DNA of 38,541 nt, from assembly GCA_013115135.1 (NCBI GenBank), contig JABANP010000500.1, positions 1-38,541 of the forward strand, in the 5' to 3' direction. The notes below the pieces were generated by a model. The model saw only the letters and a program-made list of their open reading frames with translations, had not been told where the DNA came from and did not search any database. Numbering within the stretch: the first letter of the stretch is position 1; the number at the start of each line of letters is the position of its first letter. Position numbers and translations under genes: made by a program. The DNA comes from Perkinsus olseni (lineage: Eukaryota; Perkinsozoa; Perkinsida; Perkinsidae). Below are positions 30,421 through 38,541 of this stretch, one piece after another.

Positions 30421-31193
30421 GTGTTCGATATGCCCGGGCATTTGACTAAATTCCCGAAATGAAAAATTACCGAAAAATACTCGGGAATTTTCCCGAAAAA
30501 TACTCCAACTAACAAAATTCGCTCGCCCTTTCGGGCGAGCGCTCTTTTCTCATCGGCCAGGTTGATTCAACCCGTACCATCTGGGGCGGCATGAAGTCAC
30601 GTCGCAGGGTCATCGCTAGGTACCTGCACTCTGCGGAAGTAGCTTCTAGCGTCTAAGGGAGGCATGAAAACAAAGCTGTGAATAGACGGGCAGATTTGCG
30701 CATTGCGCAGAAGAGCAATCGATTATGCGGGCGCGCACATGACTCGCCGCGCTGTTGAGCAATGAGTGTTTGATGTGACCCTCATAGACGCAAGCCATCG
30801 TACATAGTCGTAAGACCCAGTAGATCTTCACAGTAAGAGTTCCAAAGATCTCTGAATCATACTGAGCTAACAATGAAACTTCTTCCTACTATTCTTCATT
30901 GTTTATGCGTGCTACTAGCAATGAAAGCATTGCAAGTTTTCAAGTTTTGGCAAGGAGTTGCAACAGCGCAACCATGGTTCGCGTTGCAAACCGACTCTCC
31001 CGGTTCTTCGAATAGTCGAATATTGAATTGATCTTTCTTAATCGTGAACGAACCGAATCACTTAACGTTGGTAGAAACCGAAATCCGTCGAGTTCGTCAA
31101 TATAACCGAAGTATACCTAAAAAGAGCATTTTTCCACTATTTCTCGACCCCAAAAAACAGATGGAAAATTTTCGGAAAATTTCCGTGCCCGGA
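30421..31193. other. Segment interrupting the gag gene
   Basis: This stretch of about 770 bp separates two gag parts. It is AT-richer than its surroundings and bordered by AAATTCCCGAAA/GGGAATTTTCCCGAAA on the left and TTTTCGGAAAATTTCC / GGAAATTTCC on the right; the left margin also has ATGCCCGGGCAT. GCTCGCCC TTTC GGGCGAGC (about 30520-30541) is a clear hairpin. It may be a nested insertion or a retained intron. No protein of its own was recognised; the minus-strand frame 30646-30873 looks random. Confidence 0.55.
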
Positions 31194-31668
31194 AATTTCC
31201 ATCTGCCCGTTCAAACACAAGGAGTCCTTGTCGACTACATTGTTGAGTTTGTCGATCATGAGGTTAACGTCAGTCGACAGTGAGCTGACCGTGGTAGTAA
31301 GGGTGCCAATCTCTTGCTCAACGTAATCAAACCGTTCATCAACCGATGCGAAGCGGTCTACAGTAGCTTGGAAGTCGCCGTGCAAGGCGCCGATCTCAGC
31401 CCTGAGCTGAACATCAGTTCCCTTGTGGAGGGCAGGGTTCCTTGGAGTCGGGAGTCTTGGGATCTTAGAAGAAGAGCTTGAATTAGGATCGTCGACCTTG
31501 GGGTTCTTGCTCTTGGAGAAGTCGAGCCCAGGGGCGGCGGGGAGCTTGGCTAACCGGGTAGAGTGGCGGCTGGCGTGGTCAGCAGGAGTAGAAGATCTTG
31601 GGGAGGCGTCGGGGAGGGCCTCGACGTCTTGAAGAGTAGGATCAGAGATCCCGGTAGAATGTAGCGTC
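31194..31668 (-). pseudogene. Retroelement gag N-terminal part, coiled coil
   Basis: The minus-strand frame reads LQDVEALPDASPRSSTPADH, then KIPRLPTPRNPALHKGTDVQ, then a likely coiled coil (DFQATVDRFASVDERFDYVE, EIGTLTTTVSSLSTDVNLMI). It is closed upstream by a TAA inside the palindrome CGTCGCTTAGCGACG (31665-31679), leaving no start codon. It ends near 31194 at the interrupting segment. Confidence 0.7.
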
Positions 31669-31716
31669 GCTTAGCGACGGCCTGATTCAGGTCGTCTATA
31701 GCGTGCCCAAGCCAGG

Positions 31717-33167
31717 ATGGTGACTCTGGCTATCGAGGGCACCGTGACGTGTGTGCTGCAGGGGATATTCAGGTCTCGTCGAATGCTCATCACAACAAGA
31801 CACACCCGCCAATATATTACGGATCTCGCTATCCACCGCTGGAATCCAGCGGCTGGATGGCTACGGTACACCGACTCGACAGTATCCAGTATCGCTGCCG
31901 GCTGGCACACCCTCTGCTCCCTACATTGTTATGGTTCTTCCCACTCAAAATGATACCAACTCGATGACCTCTAGCATATTATCCACTGCCACTGAGTCGT
32001 CGAGAGTCAGCGAGGTGCGTGGGAAGCTCGAATCATCTTCAAGATGACATCTTGTCTATCCAGGGGCAATCGCCCTGCCCGTGAGACGAAAGCCGAGTCA
32101 CATTCGACTGGGAGGGGGGAGGGGGTTCTAGAGCTCTCTTTGATCTCCGAGCCGGAGGCTGAAGCAGCTCCACGCTGAAGCCTCCACCAGTACCACCCGT
32201 GGAGACGCCACCTCCTCCTCCACCGCCGCCTCCACCTTCTCCACCGCCACCTCAACCTCCGCCTCCTCCACCCGCACTCCCACTTTCACCGCCTCGAGCC
32301 GGTGGGGATCGCCGTCACATCTTTACAAGCTTCTGACAGTGACAAAGATGAGGACACGTGACTCACGTGACGTGAGCCATGCATTTGTCCTGAGGGGCGT
32401 GGAGGAGCTACCCCTTCCAGATATGTGGATCAATGGGGTCAGAGGATGATTATTGAAGTAGCCGTATTGAAGGCCGAGAAAGTGGACAAGGCTTGGTTGA
32501 ATGCGCTCAAGAGATCAATGGTGAGTATCAGCGATGTTCTGCTATTCCATGGCATTCCACTGTACTTCTCTCTAGCCGGGGTCCCTCTGGGTAGTCGCAC
32601 TTTCAGACGTGTTTTACTATCGCTGATGAGATAGTCCAGGGCCTGGACTCCAGGAGATGGATTTGGCCATATCGAAATGATCCGGAAATGCCTCCTCGCG
32701 GCCAATGACGGGTAACGCCTCTATATGTGCTGCGGTTCTTCATTGTAACTCTCAACCTCTCACGTCAAGCGTTCGCGGAGACCAGGACAACTTTCCCCTT
32801 TTTAATACCTTCCTTTCACATCTTGAACGCTTCGGCCGAGGAGGCAAGATCAAGGACCCCTTCCCCGATCGATGATCCCCCCGCGACACGTCGGGCGTGA
32901 TACGGTATCACGGATATGCTATCACTGATACCATCGAAGACGCTGGAGCTGGGAACGACATAGACAGGCTGATGCATGTATCTGAATACTATGTGTTTCA
33001 AAATGTATAGAGTTGCGCAGTTCGACCCAGTTTCAGTTTCCTGGCATATTAGTCAATCTGGTGCAGGAGGACTCCTCCTGGAGGACAAATTAATCTTGGT
33101 CCCGTCATCCGGAAGACAACAACAACGAAGAGGAGGAATATTGGTGCCGGCAAGTACAGTATATTAG
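31717..33167 (+). CDS. Exon chain with proline-rich segment, one or two genes
   Basis: Not recognised. Pieces in order: MVTLAIEGTVTCVLQGIFRS or, in another frame, STAGIQRLDGYGTPTRQYPV then YIVMVLPTQNDTNSMTSSIL (to about 32045); a polyproline exon at about 32179-32336 (PPPVPPVETPPPPPPPPPPS, then PPPALPLSPPRAGGDRRH); EVAVLKAEKVDKAWLNALKR ending at a GTGAGT donor (about 32520); PGDGFGHIEMIRKCLLAAND (about 32655-32710); TIEDAGAGNDIDRLMHVSEY (about 32930-33005); and QSGAGGLLLEDKLILVPSSG ending at TAG 33165-33167. Polyproline followed by a helical part recalls the FH1-FH2 order of formins, but no FH2 motif could be confirmed. Junctions unresolved; more than one gene may be included. Confidence 0.4.
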
Positions 33168-34005
33168 TGGAGTTAGTAGTTTCTGGCTAGTACAGTCTGC
33201 TGAGAGACGCTGAGTGCGCCTATCCCGGTGGCGTGACCTCTGTTCCGCAACTTTCAATGCTGCTCTCCCGTAGATGGTTACAAGCGGGCTCTCCCCCACC
33301 GCCTTGGTGCGCCGATCTATGGAGCGCCGGATCTATGGAGCCTTCCCTCCTCAGTAGATCTGACTGCTCACCCACACTCATTATAACGGAATCAAATTTA
33401 TTACTGACGACTGTGTTAGCGAGTCTCGCCATGCAAGACATGCATCATGCATGTCATGCATCATGCATGTCGATGCCGGAAGAGATTTATCTTTAGGAAG
33501 TCGCGAAGGTAGGCTGTCAGCCTGTCAGAAGATCCGGTCCTGCTGACCATTTGTTTGTGCACCTGAAGATTCGAGTCACTACACTCCATAAGGGAGCAGG
33601 TCATCCTGTCCAGAAAGTAGCTCAGCGCTATTCACAGGGGAATATTAGGAAATTTACTAGTAGTGTGCGCCTTTGTTCATTCTGATGGCAGCGCATACTG
33701 ATCGCCATCAATAGCCGGGTTTGTTATTCATGATATTTTATTTCAGTAAACCACGAGGGTGGATCGGCGAGAGGATCGACTCATGAAATTCGAGTAGATG
33801 TCTTCTTGGTATCGGCTCTCGTGTGATTTCGGTGGTGTTGAGTTTCCTCGCTAAATCTTGCTTACTAAGGATGGGTGCCATCCGATGGGGTCATCGTATA
33901 CACTTCGATCGTTGGCATATGTTCAGATTCTGAACTTCAGAATACTAGCCGTGCTGGGGAGGCGAAGACACATAGGACTGCGCTTAATGGTAGTTTCATT
34001 ATTGC
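33168..34005. other. Mostly non-coding, one weak plus-strand frame
   Basis: An 87-codon plus-strand frame at 33233-33496 contains LIITESNLLLTTVLASLAMQ and could include an exon. It overlaps a palindromic cluster of GCATGTC/GACATGC units (CATGCATCATGCATGTCATG, 33441-33470). Nothing else is called. Confidence 0.3.
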
Positions 34006-35035
34006 ATGTTTCCTGGTAAAGGGAGAGGTAGAGGAGATTGGGGCGCCGTAGGGACCGTGTTAGGCGGAATGCAAGACCGTTGCGAGGCTACCGGCCAGTC
34101 GGGCGTCAGCCCTGATCTCTGAGGTGCACCGCGTTGCTCGTCTGCAAGCGTACACGCCTGACTGGGCGCTCGCGAATTCTTTCGATGGAATCGAGACCTC
34201 ACTCGGAGTGAGTCACTCCTTGGCATTCTCAATAGGCTTGAACGACAGGAGGTCGCTGCTCGCACTCTAAGTTAGAGTCTCTAACGGCCAGGGGTTTAAG
34301 TGCGAGTGAGGAAGTCGCCGTTGTTGCCGCGGTAACCCAGTCCACTAAGGCGAATGCGTCCGATTCCACAGGGGAGGCCCGTGGAGGTACGGTTAGAGAC
34401 TGGTGCGCCCGCTATCTTGCCGAGTCTCTCATCAAATGTTTTCGACTCGTGGGGAGATGCGTTGCACCAGAACATACCAGAGATGCTCGACAGCTTTGCT
34501 TTCCTCTGCTTTCGTGGCCGGAAGCAACAATCCTCACTGATTCGGATCGTGGCCCTACCAGAAGGCACCGCACTACTTCTAATAGAAGCATTGTATGCTC
34601 TTCATGGGCCTCTTCCCTCGCGAGGAGATATGCCTCTCCTTATCGCTGGTCGACGTTCGCTCTCCTATCTAAAGGTGTCTGTGTCACAGACTCTGTGATG
34701 GCCAACCCGCCCAGGGTACTGCTCGATGGCCGAGAAGTAGCCCCTACCCTGCTTTAAGTGGGGCACCTGCCCGATTTCATTGCCCCGCTCTCGTAGCTCA
34801 CCAAGATTACCAGGGCGATGCCGGCATCCAGGAAAGTGAGCGCCGAGTGTTGCCACTGTTGCCGACTATTGAGACAGCATCTGATAACATAATCGACATA
34901 TTGTTCGGCGGGGCCCCCGCTGTCTGCATTCGGTTCTCGACGGCCTTGTTGCCCGGTCATGGCAGCCGATGCGCAGCTGCTCTGAGCAGCCTGCTCAAGC
35001 AGGGAGTCCAGGCTGATATCACCTACGAATGTTAA
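34006..35035 (+). CDS. Multi-exon gene, unrecognised, well-supported 3' half
   Basis: Not recognised. ATG 34006 starts exon 1 (34006-34104, 33 codons, Gly-rich: GKGRGRGDWGAVGTVLGGMQ). A 19-nt intron (GTCAGCCCTGATCTCTGAG) leads in phase to exon 2 from 34124 (VHRVARLQAYTPDWALANSF). The exon 2 to exon 3 junction is unresolved; a hairpin with GCTCGCACT/AGTGCGAG arms (about 34258-34307) lies there. Exon 3 ends at 34674 (GRPVEVRLETGAPAILPSLS, then ALPEGTALLLIEALYALHGP). A 40-nt GT-AG intron (34675-34714) restores the frame for the last exon, which is open for 106 codons (SSPYPALSGAPARFHCPALV, then IETASDNIIDILFGGAPAVC) to TAA 35033-35035. A 186-codon minus-strand frame (34754-35314) overlaps this exon; I take it as a shadow. 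Confidence 0.6.
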
Positions 35036-35340
35036 GCCTTCGTTCTGAGGTTTGCGCCGCTGATTTGCGCACAGCGGCGGATGGGCCTTCCGAGTGGGGA
35101 GTTCCCACATGAGACGAGCCCTATGACCAACAAGCTGTGATATTCCGGATTCCGGAATATTCCGGAAGTTCCGGTTCAACCAATTCCCGAAGGTAAAGAG
35201 AGCTGTAGGCCTGCTGTACTGCAGCAGCTGCAGCAGTGAAGCAGCACTCTTCCATTGGGCTCTCGCCCAAGCAGGACCTGCTTGGCAGGTAGCACGGATG
35301 AACGGATATCCCAACTATGGTGGGTGAAGCATACTCTTAG

Positions 35341-36051
35341 AGCCCTCCTGAAGTAATCACTGTCTTCACCGCAGAGGATAATTTTGTTCCAACTATCCTT
35401 GCATACGACTCATTACAAATCATCGACGGGACTCCCGACACAGGTGCCTCCCGTGAAGTGGTTGGGAATCCGGATACACCTCTCACCTGATTGCGGCCGA
35501 GCGCTCGGTTGTCCGACCGTGACGATAGCCCAATCGCCACACGATAATTCGTACAGCCTTTGCCGGGCAAAGAGCTGACCTGAATGTTCCTACCCGAACG
35601 TGAATATCAAGACGAGGACTTACTTCCGTTTTGGACGCATCACCAGCTGTTTCTCGGATATGTTCCATTGTGAGGTGGTATAACGAGAAGCGTTGCTGAG
35701 CTTCATAACTCAGACAAAATGGTTTAGAGCTGCCACTCGATGGTTCGTCCGACTGCCAATCAGTGAGAAGCTCCCGTTAATTTATCAAACATAGCTCAAT
35801 GCCAATACATTCCTTGTCCAAGTCAACTCTGCCGTACGGTCTGTATCTCCAGCCGGTTTGAAAACTTTCAGCGTCTGGGGATCTGCACCATCCACTATAG
35901 ACGATCTGATCTATGATACGCCCACAAATACGTCACGTTTTATCGCTGACTCAGCGACGCTGAGCGTTCAGTTCCATATATACGACATATATTACATCGA
36001 TCACGATTCAGCGCAATATCTGCTCGTATTCACTAAGACAACGCTTCTGTG
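35341..36051 (+). CDS. Multi-exon gene with beta-rich exons, unrecognised
   Basis: Not recognised. A first visible exon follows a CTTAG acceptor: SPPEVITVFTAEDNFVPTIL, then LAYDSLQIIDGTPDTGASRE, up to about 35490. A middle piece reads TSVLDASPAVSRICSIVRWY (about 35615-35680). The last exon follows an ATAG acceptor at about 35803: NTFLVQVNSAVRSVSPAGLK, then FSVWGSAPSTIDDLIYDTPT and SVQFHIYDIYYIDHDSAQYL, ending at TGA 36049-36051. Alternating hydrophobic residues suggest beta structure. The stop lies at the start of the first copy of the 210-bp tandem repeat, so the last codons are inside the duplicated unit. The 5' end is not seen. Confidence 0.5.
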
Positions 36052-36455
36052 ACCATCGGCGGTCATACACATGGTCGATAGTCAAAACACTGGAGAAGTG
36101 AATCTCAATCGCTTATCAGTGATAAGTTATCACCAGAGTGGTGACACCAGTTCAATAAAAAATCACTCACTATGTAGGACCTGAGGTAGTACCTCAGCCT
36201 GAGATTCTCAGGCACCGGTTTCATTCCGCCACGTTCTGCGGCCAGAGACAACGCTTCTGTGACCATCGGCGGTCATACACATGGTCGATAGTCAAAACAC
36301 TGGAGAAGTGAATCTCAATCGCTTATCAGTGATAAGTTATCACCAGAGTGGTGACACCAGTTCAATAAAAAATCACTCACTATGTAGGACCTGAGGTAGT
36401 ACCTCAGCCTGAGATTCTCAGGCACCGGTTTCATTCCGCCACGTTCTGCGGCCAG
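36036..36455. repeat. Perfect 210-bp tandem duplication, two copies
   Basis: Bases 36036-36245 and 36246-36455 appear identical. The unit holds several palindromes (CTTATCAGTGATAAG, GTGGTGACACCA-type, CCTGAGGTAGTACCTCAG, CCTGAGATTCTCAGG). Copy 1 begins inside the last codons of the preceding gene, so copy 2 carries an orphan tail fragment. Confidence 0.95.
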
Positions 36456-36739
36456 AGGCAACTTGCCACTCGAAGCATTGAAGTCCCTACCAGCTCTCAG
36501 AATCGAATTGACTTCATTTAATTCCGTAGCCGATGCCCGGGAGACCCAATTAGTTTTTGCTCCAACTCAAGAGATCTCCCAGAACACAATACTTCTTGCA
36601 GTCGTGAAATGAATCTTGAAAAAAGCTTAGCAAGTGCGAAATGGGTGAATCGGGGTTCGTTGAACGATTGAACTTGAACCCCTACTGAAATGCGGGAAAA
36701 GCAGCTCGACGAGTTGCTCGGCGAGCTAGACTAGCTCAG
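36456..36739. other. Short intergenic stretch
   Basis: No gene seen. GAGCTAGACTAGCTCAGCTAG-type overlapping palindromes (about 36722-36742) lie at the 3' end of the adjoining minus-strand gene. Confidence 0.35.
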
Positions 36740-37702
36740 CTAGTCATACAACACACCAGTTATAGCAACCATATGTGAGAATAAATCTTTATAGGCACCA
36801 AGCGATCCCTTAACCTGGAGGGCGACTTGATATGTCCAGCCTCTCCCTTTTCTTCTCAAAGAGATAACCGGTATAGCCGAGAAGGACTGGTCACTAGCTG
36901 CCTCAAACGACTGAAAACCCAAAAAATCGCTGCTAACGTCACCCTCGACTGGAAAAAATGGGGTTGAAGGTGTGTGAAGGGTTTTTGAGGAAGTCAAATC
37001 CACGTGCGATGTCATGCTTATCTCCCCCCCTTCTCCAGGCTCCTGCCCCTTATTAGGCTTCGATAACAGTTCCCAAAGGATAGACGTACCATCAGACTCT
37101 GAAAACTCCATTTTAACGCGACCACTGATATCCACACTGACCCTCGGTCCTTCATCTGAGTCGTCCTGAACTAGATTGAGCTGAACTTCTAGTGCACCGT
37201 CGGACAGTCGTCTATCGCTCGCCAGTTTGAATCCAACGCTCTCCTGTTGAACGCCGTCCCGGTTACGACCCTTCATAATGTAAACGCAAGAACCAGGAGA
37301 CGTCAGTACCTTACTCTTACCGTTCTCTCCCGGGCCCATACCACCCCTGCAACCCGCAGGGTAATCTGCAGTTACCTCAAAAGGTCTGGAGTAGGCGGCG
37401 GTAACAGGCCCGGCCGTAGCTGCAGTAGGCGATGGACCAACAGTGGAAGTTGAGATAGGAGGACTGGGAGCTAAGGTTGGAGGAGGACTGGGAGATGAAG
37501 TATGAGGAGGACTGGTAGTAGCGCTAGCTTTCGTGTGATGACCGGGAATGATAGAAGAAGTCACGGTCGTCGGAGAGGCGCTGGCTGACTTGCGGACTGA
37601 ATTTCCGGAAAGCACAAACTGCAGGGCGGAGACGAAGAAAACGCCGTAGCAGAACCAGTTAGAGAGGCGGTGGACAGGAGCGTTTCTAATGCTCAAGGAC
37701 AT
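36740..37702 (-). CDS. Secreted protein, family member 3, with Ser/Thr/Pro stalk (320 aa)
   Basis: Single uninterrupted minus-strand frame, ATG 37702 to TAG 36740-36742. A hydrophobic segment near residues 16-31 (NWFCYGVFFVSALQFVL) fits a signal peptide or anchor. Residues about 38-105 form a Ser/Thr/Pro/Ala-rich mucin-like linker (SPPHTSSPSPPPTLAPSPPI) that the other two members lack. The shared core follows: EVTADYPAGCRGGMGPG, then GSCVYIMKGRNRDGVQQESV, a predicted beta-rich body, and RKGRGWTYQVALQ near the C-terminus. The two core cysteines match members 1 and 2. The linker could be O-glycosylated, and surface location or secretion is inferred. It lies more than 21 kb from the other two members, in the same orientation. 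Confidence 0.87.
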   Translation of the reverse strand: MSLSIRNAPVHRLSNWFCYGVFFVSALQFVLSGNSVRKSASASPTTVTSSIIPGHHTKASATTSPPHTSSPSPPPTLAPSPPISTSTVGPSPTAATAGPVTAAYSRPFEVTADYPAGCRGGMGPGENGKSKVLTSPGSCVYIMKGRNRDGVQQESVGFKLASDRRLSDGALEVQLNLVQDDSDEGPRVSVDISGRVKMEFSESDGTSILWELLSKPNKGQEPGEGGEISMTSHVDLTSSKTLHTPSTPFFPVEGDVSSDFLGFQSFEAASDQSFSAIPVISLRRKGRGWTYQVALQVKGSLGAYKDLFSHMVAITGVLYD

Positions 37703-38541
37703 AGGAAAAAGTTAAAAATGGGCTGACTGATATGGGACTCGTAACCCCGGAATATTGGTGCAAGCAAATCGGAACGCGGAAGACTAGGACGGGCATTCTC
37801 CTGGCAGAATATCGTATTCCGTCAAGAGAATTCCAATTCTGAACAGATGTGTCATCTTAGATGAGACCGTCTAATGAGACCTAATGACCGTCTTAGGCGT
37901 CTAGATGAGACCAAGCAGTTTGAGACCGCCCGGTAGGTGGTCTAGATTGACGCCGCGTCTATCGAGACAGCTAGGACTGAAGGAGAACTTCACGGGTTTC
38001 CGGGTGCGGTGGCGTGTCACGTCACGGGCTCAGCACTGCCCCGTCACGTCACGTCCACGCGAAGCAGCATAGAGACTCGGCCGAAGAATACACTTCTGAT
38101 TTAAAATTCGAATAGCTTAATTGAATTCTCATCGCCTTCCGTATCCCTAGCATGAACTGTTCTCGATGGCTCCGACTCTGGTACACCTTTGCATGAACAG
38201 TGGATACCCCAGCGCAGGCTAGCGCTAAATCGTGTCCGCTATGTGCGTGCGTACCAGTGGAAAGCGGGAGGCTGGGGAATCGTGGTAATATTCACTCAAT
38301 TCTGTTCATGAGAAAAACCCACGCACGAGGGGACAACACAGTGGCAGAACCAACAGGGCACAACATAGCCGTGCTGTGACAGCAGCGCCTTGGTTCCCCC
38401 GAGAACGTACCCAAGGCGGTCAAGGTTAGTGGCACGCTGAACCCCATGCTCCGCTTAGCTTCCTCAGGATTCGTCCTGTTCGGGGAGATTGGCCACAGTT
38501 AACGCAATAGTATTTAATGAATCCGAAGATAACTCTTGCTT
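37703..38541. other. Upstream of member 3; no gene seen
   Basis: ATGAGACC-type units recur from about 37858 to 37940. The CGTCACGTCACG motif occurs in two opposed copies at about 38012-38056 within a larger imperfect inverted repeat. Part of this region must hold the promoter of the minus-strand gene 36740-37702, but no core element was identified. Confidence 0.4.

Larger units (their letters stand above)
28825..31668 (-). mobile_element. Decayed LTR-retroelement fragment: gag and protease
   Basis: On the minus strand, in transcription order: a coiled-coil N-terminal gag part (about 31668-31194), an interrupting segment, a capsid-like part (30400-29708), zinc knuckles (about 29640-29340) and an aspartic protease (to 28825). 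No reverse transcriptase, integrase or LTR is visible in the window. The knuckle layout C2-4-4-C followed by CPQC..HH recalls BEL/Pao gag proteins, but a Ty3-like origin is not excluded. Frames are broken at several points, including two short palindromes, and both outer ends are truncated, so it is a non-autonomous relic. Confidence 0.8.

Noticed and set aside
32007..32255. Minus-strand Trp/Arg-rich ORF
   Set aside because: It is the complement of the polyproline exon on the plus strand.
34754..35314. 186-codon minus-strand ORF
   Set aside because: The plus strand gives a spliced frame that stays open over 106 codons and joins upstream exons in phase, so the minus-strand frame is taken as a shadow.

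Overview
The window looks like gene-dense nuclear DNA of a protist. It shows spliceosomal-type GT-AG introns, many of them extremely short, near-balanced base composition, standard stop codons (TAA, TAG and TGA all end plausible frames), a degenerate LTR-type gag/protease element, and no operons, Shine-Dalgarno sites, tRNA, rRNA or CRISPR. An alveolate such as Perkinsus or Amoebophrya is my best guess. That is inference from intron style and general character, not from a marker gene. Almost no plus-strand gene is a single long ORF. The coding signal is a chain of short protein-like frames broken at small GT...AG segments, and many of these segments carry a hairpin. I rebuilt junctions only where frame and splice dinucleotides agreed; other exon borders are approximate.

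Layout. Plus strand: an intron-rich gene at 787-1629, candidate genes at 1642-2507, 2839-3363 and 3613-3804, then two diverged paralogues at 5422-7160 and 8208-9287, a multi-exon gene at 9603-11041, genes at about 16.1-17.2, 17.3-17.9 and 19.7-20.6 kb, a ubiquitin-specific-protease-like gene at about 21.9-24.1 kb whose nucleophile cysteine is not visible, a small basic membrane-type gene at 24.2-24.7 kb, a gene preceded by a 15-bp minisatellite at 26.1-27.4 kb, further exon chains at 27.4-28.7 and 31.7-33.2 kb, and genes at 34.0-35.0 and 35.3-36.05 kb. Minus strand: three intronless paralogous secreted-protein genes (12.1-12.9, 14.7-15.5, 36.7-37.7 kb), a glycine-rich secreted protein with a broken frame (18.6-19.3 kb), and a decayed retroelement fragment (28.8-31.7 kb).

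The strongest overall signals are (1) pervasive perfect or near-perfect inverted repeats, many lying inside predicted introns or across splice sites, (2) a class of frame-restoring introns of only 19-28 nt beside others near 45-61 nt, (3) an unrecognised secreted-protein family sharing a two-cysteine core and a QESxG motif, and (4) perfect tandem duplications of 303 and 210 bp, which suggest recent local duplication. Most plus-strand proteins were not recognised; no function is assigned to them.
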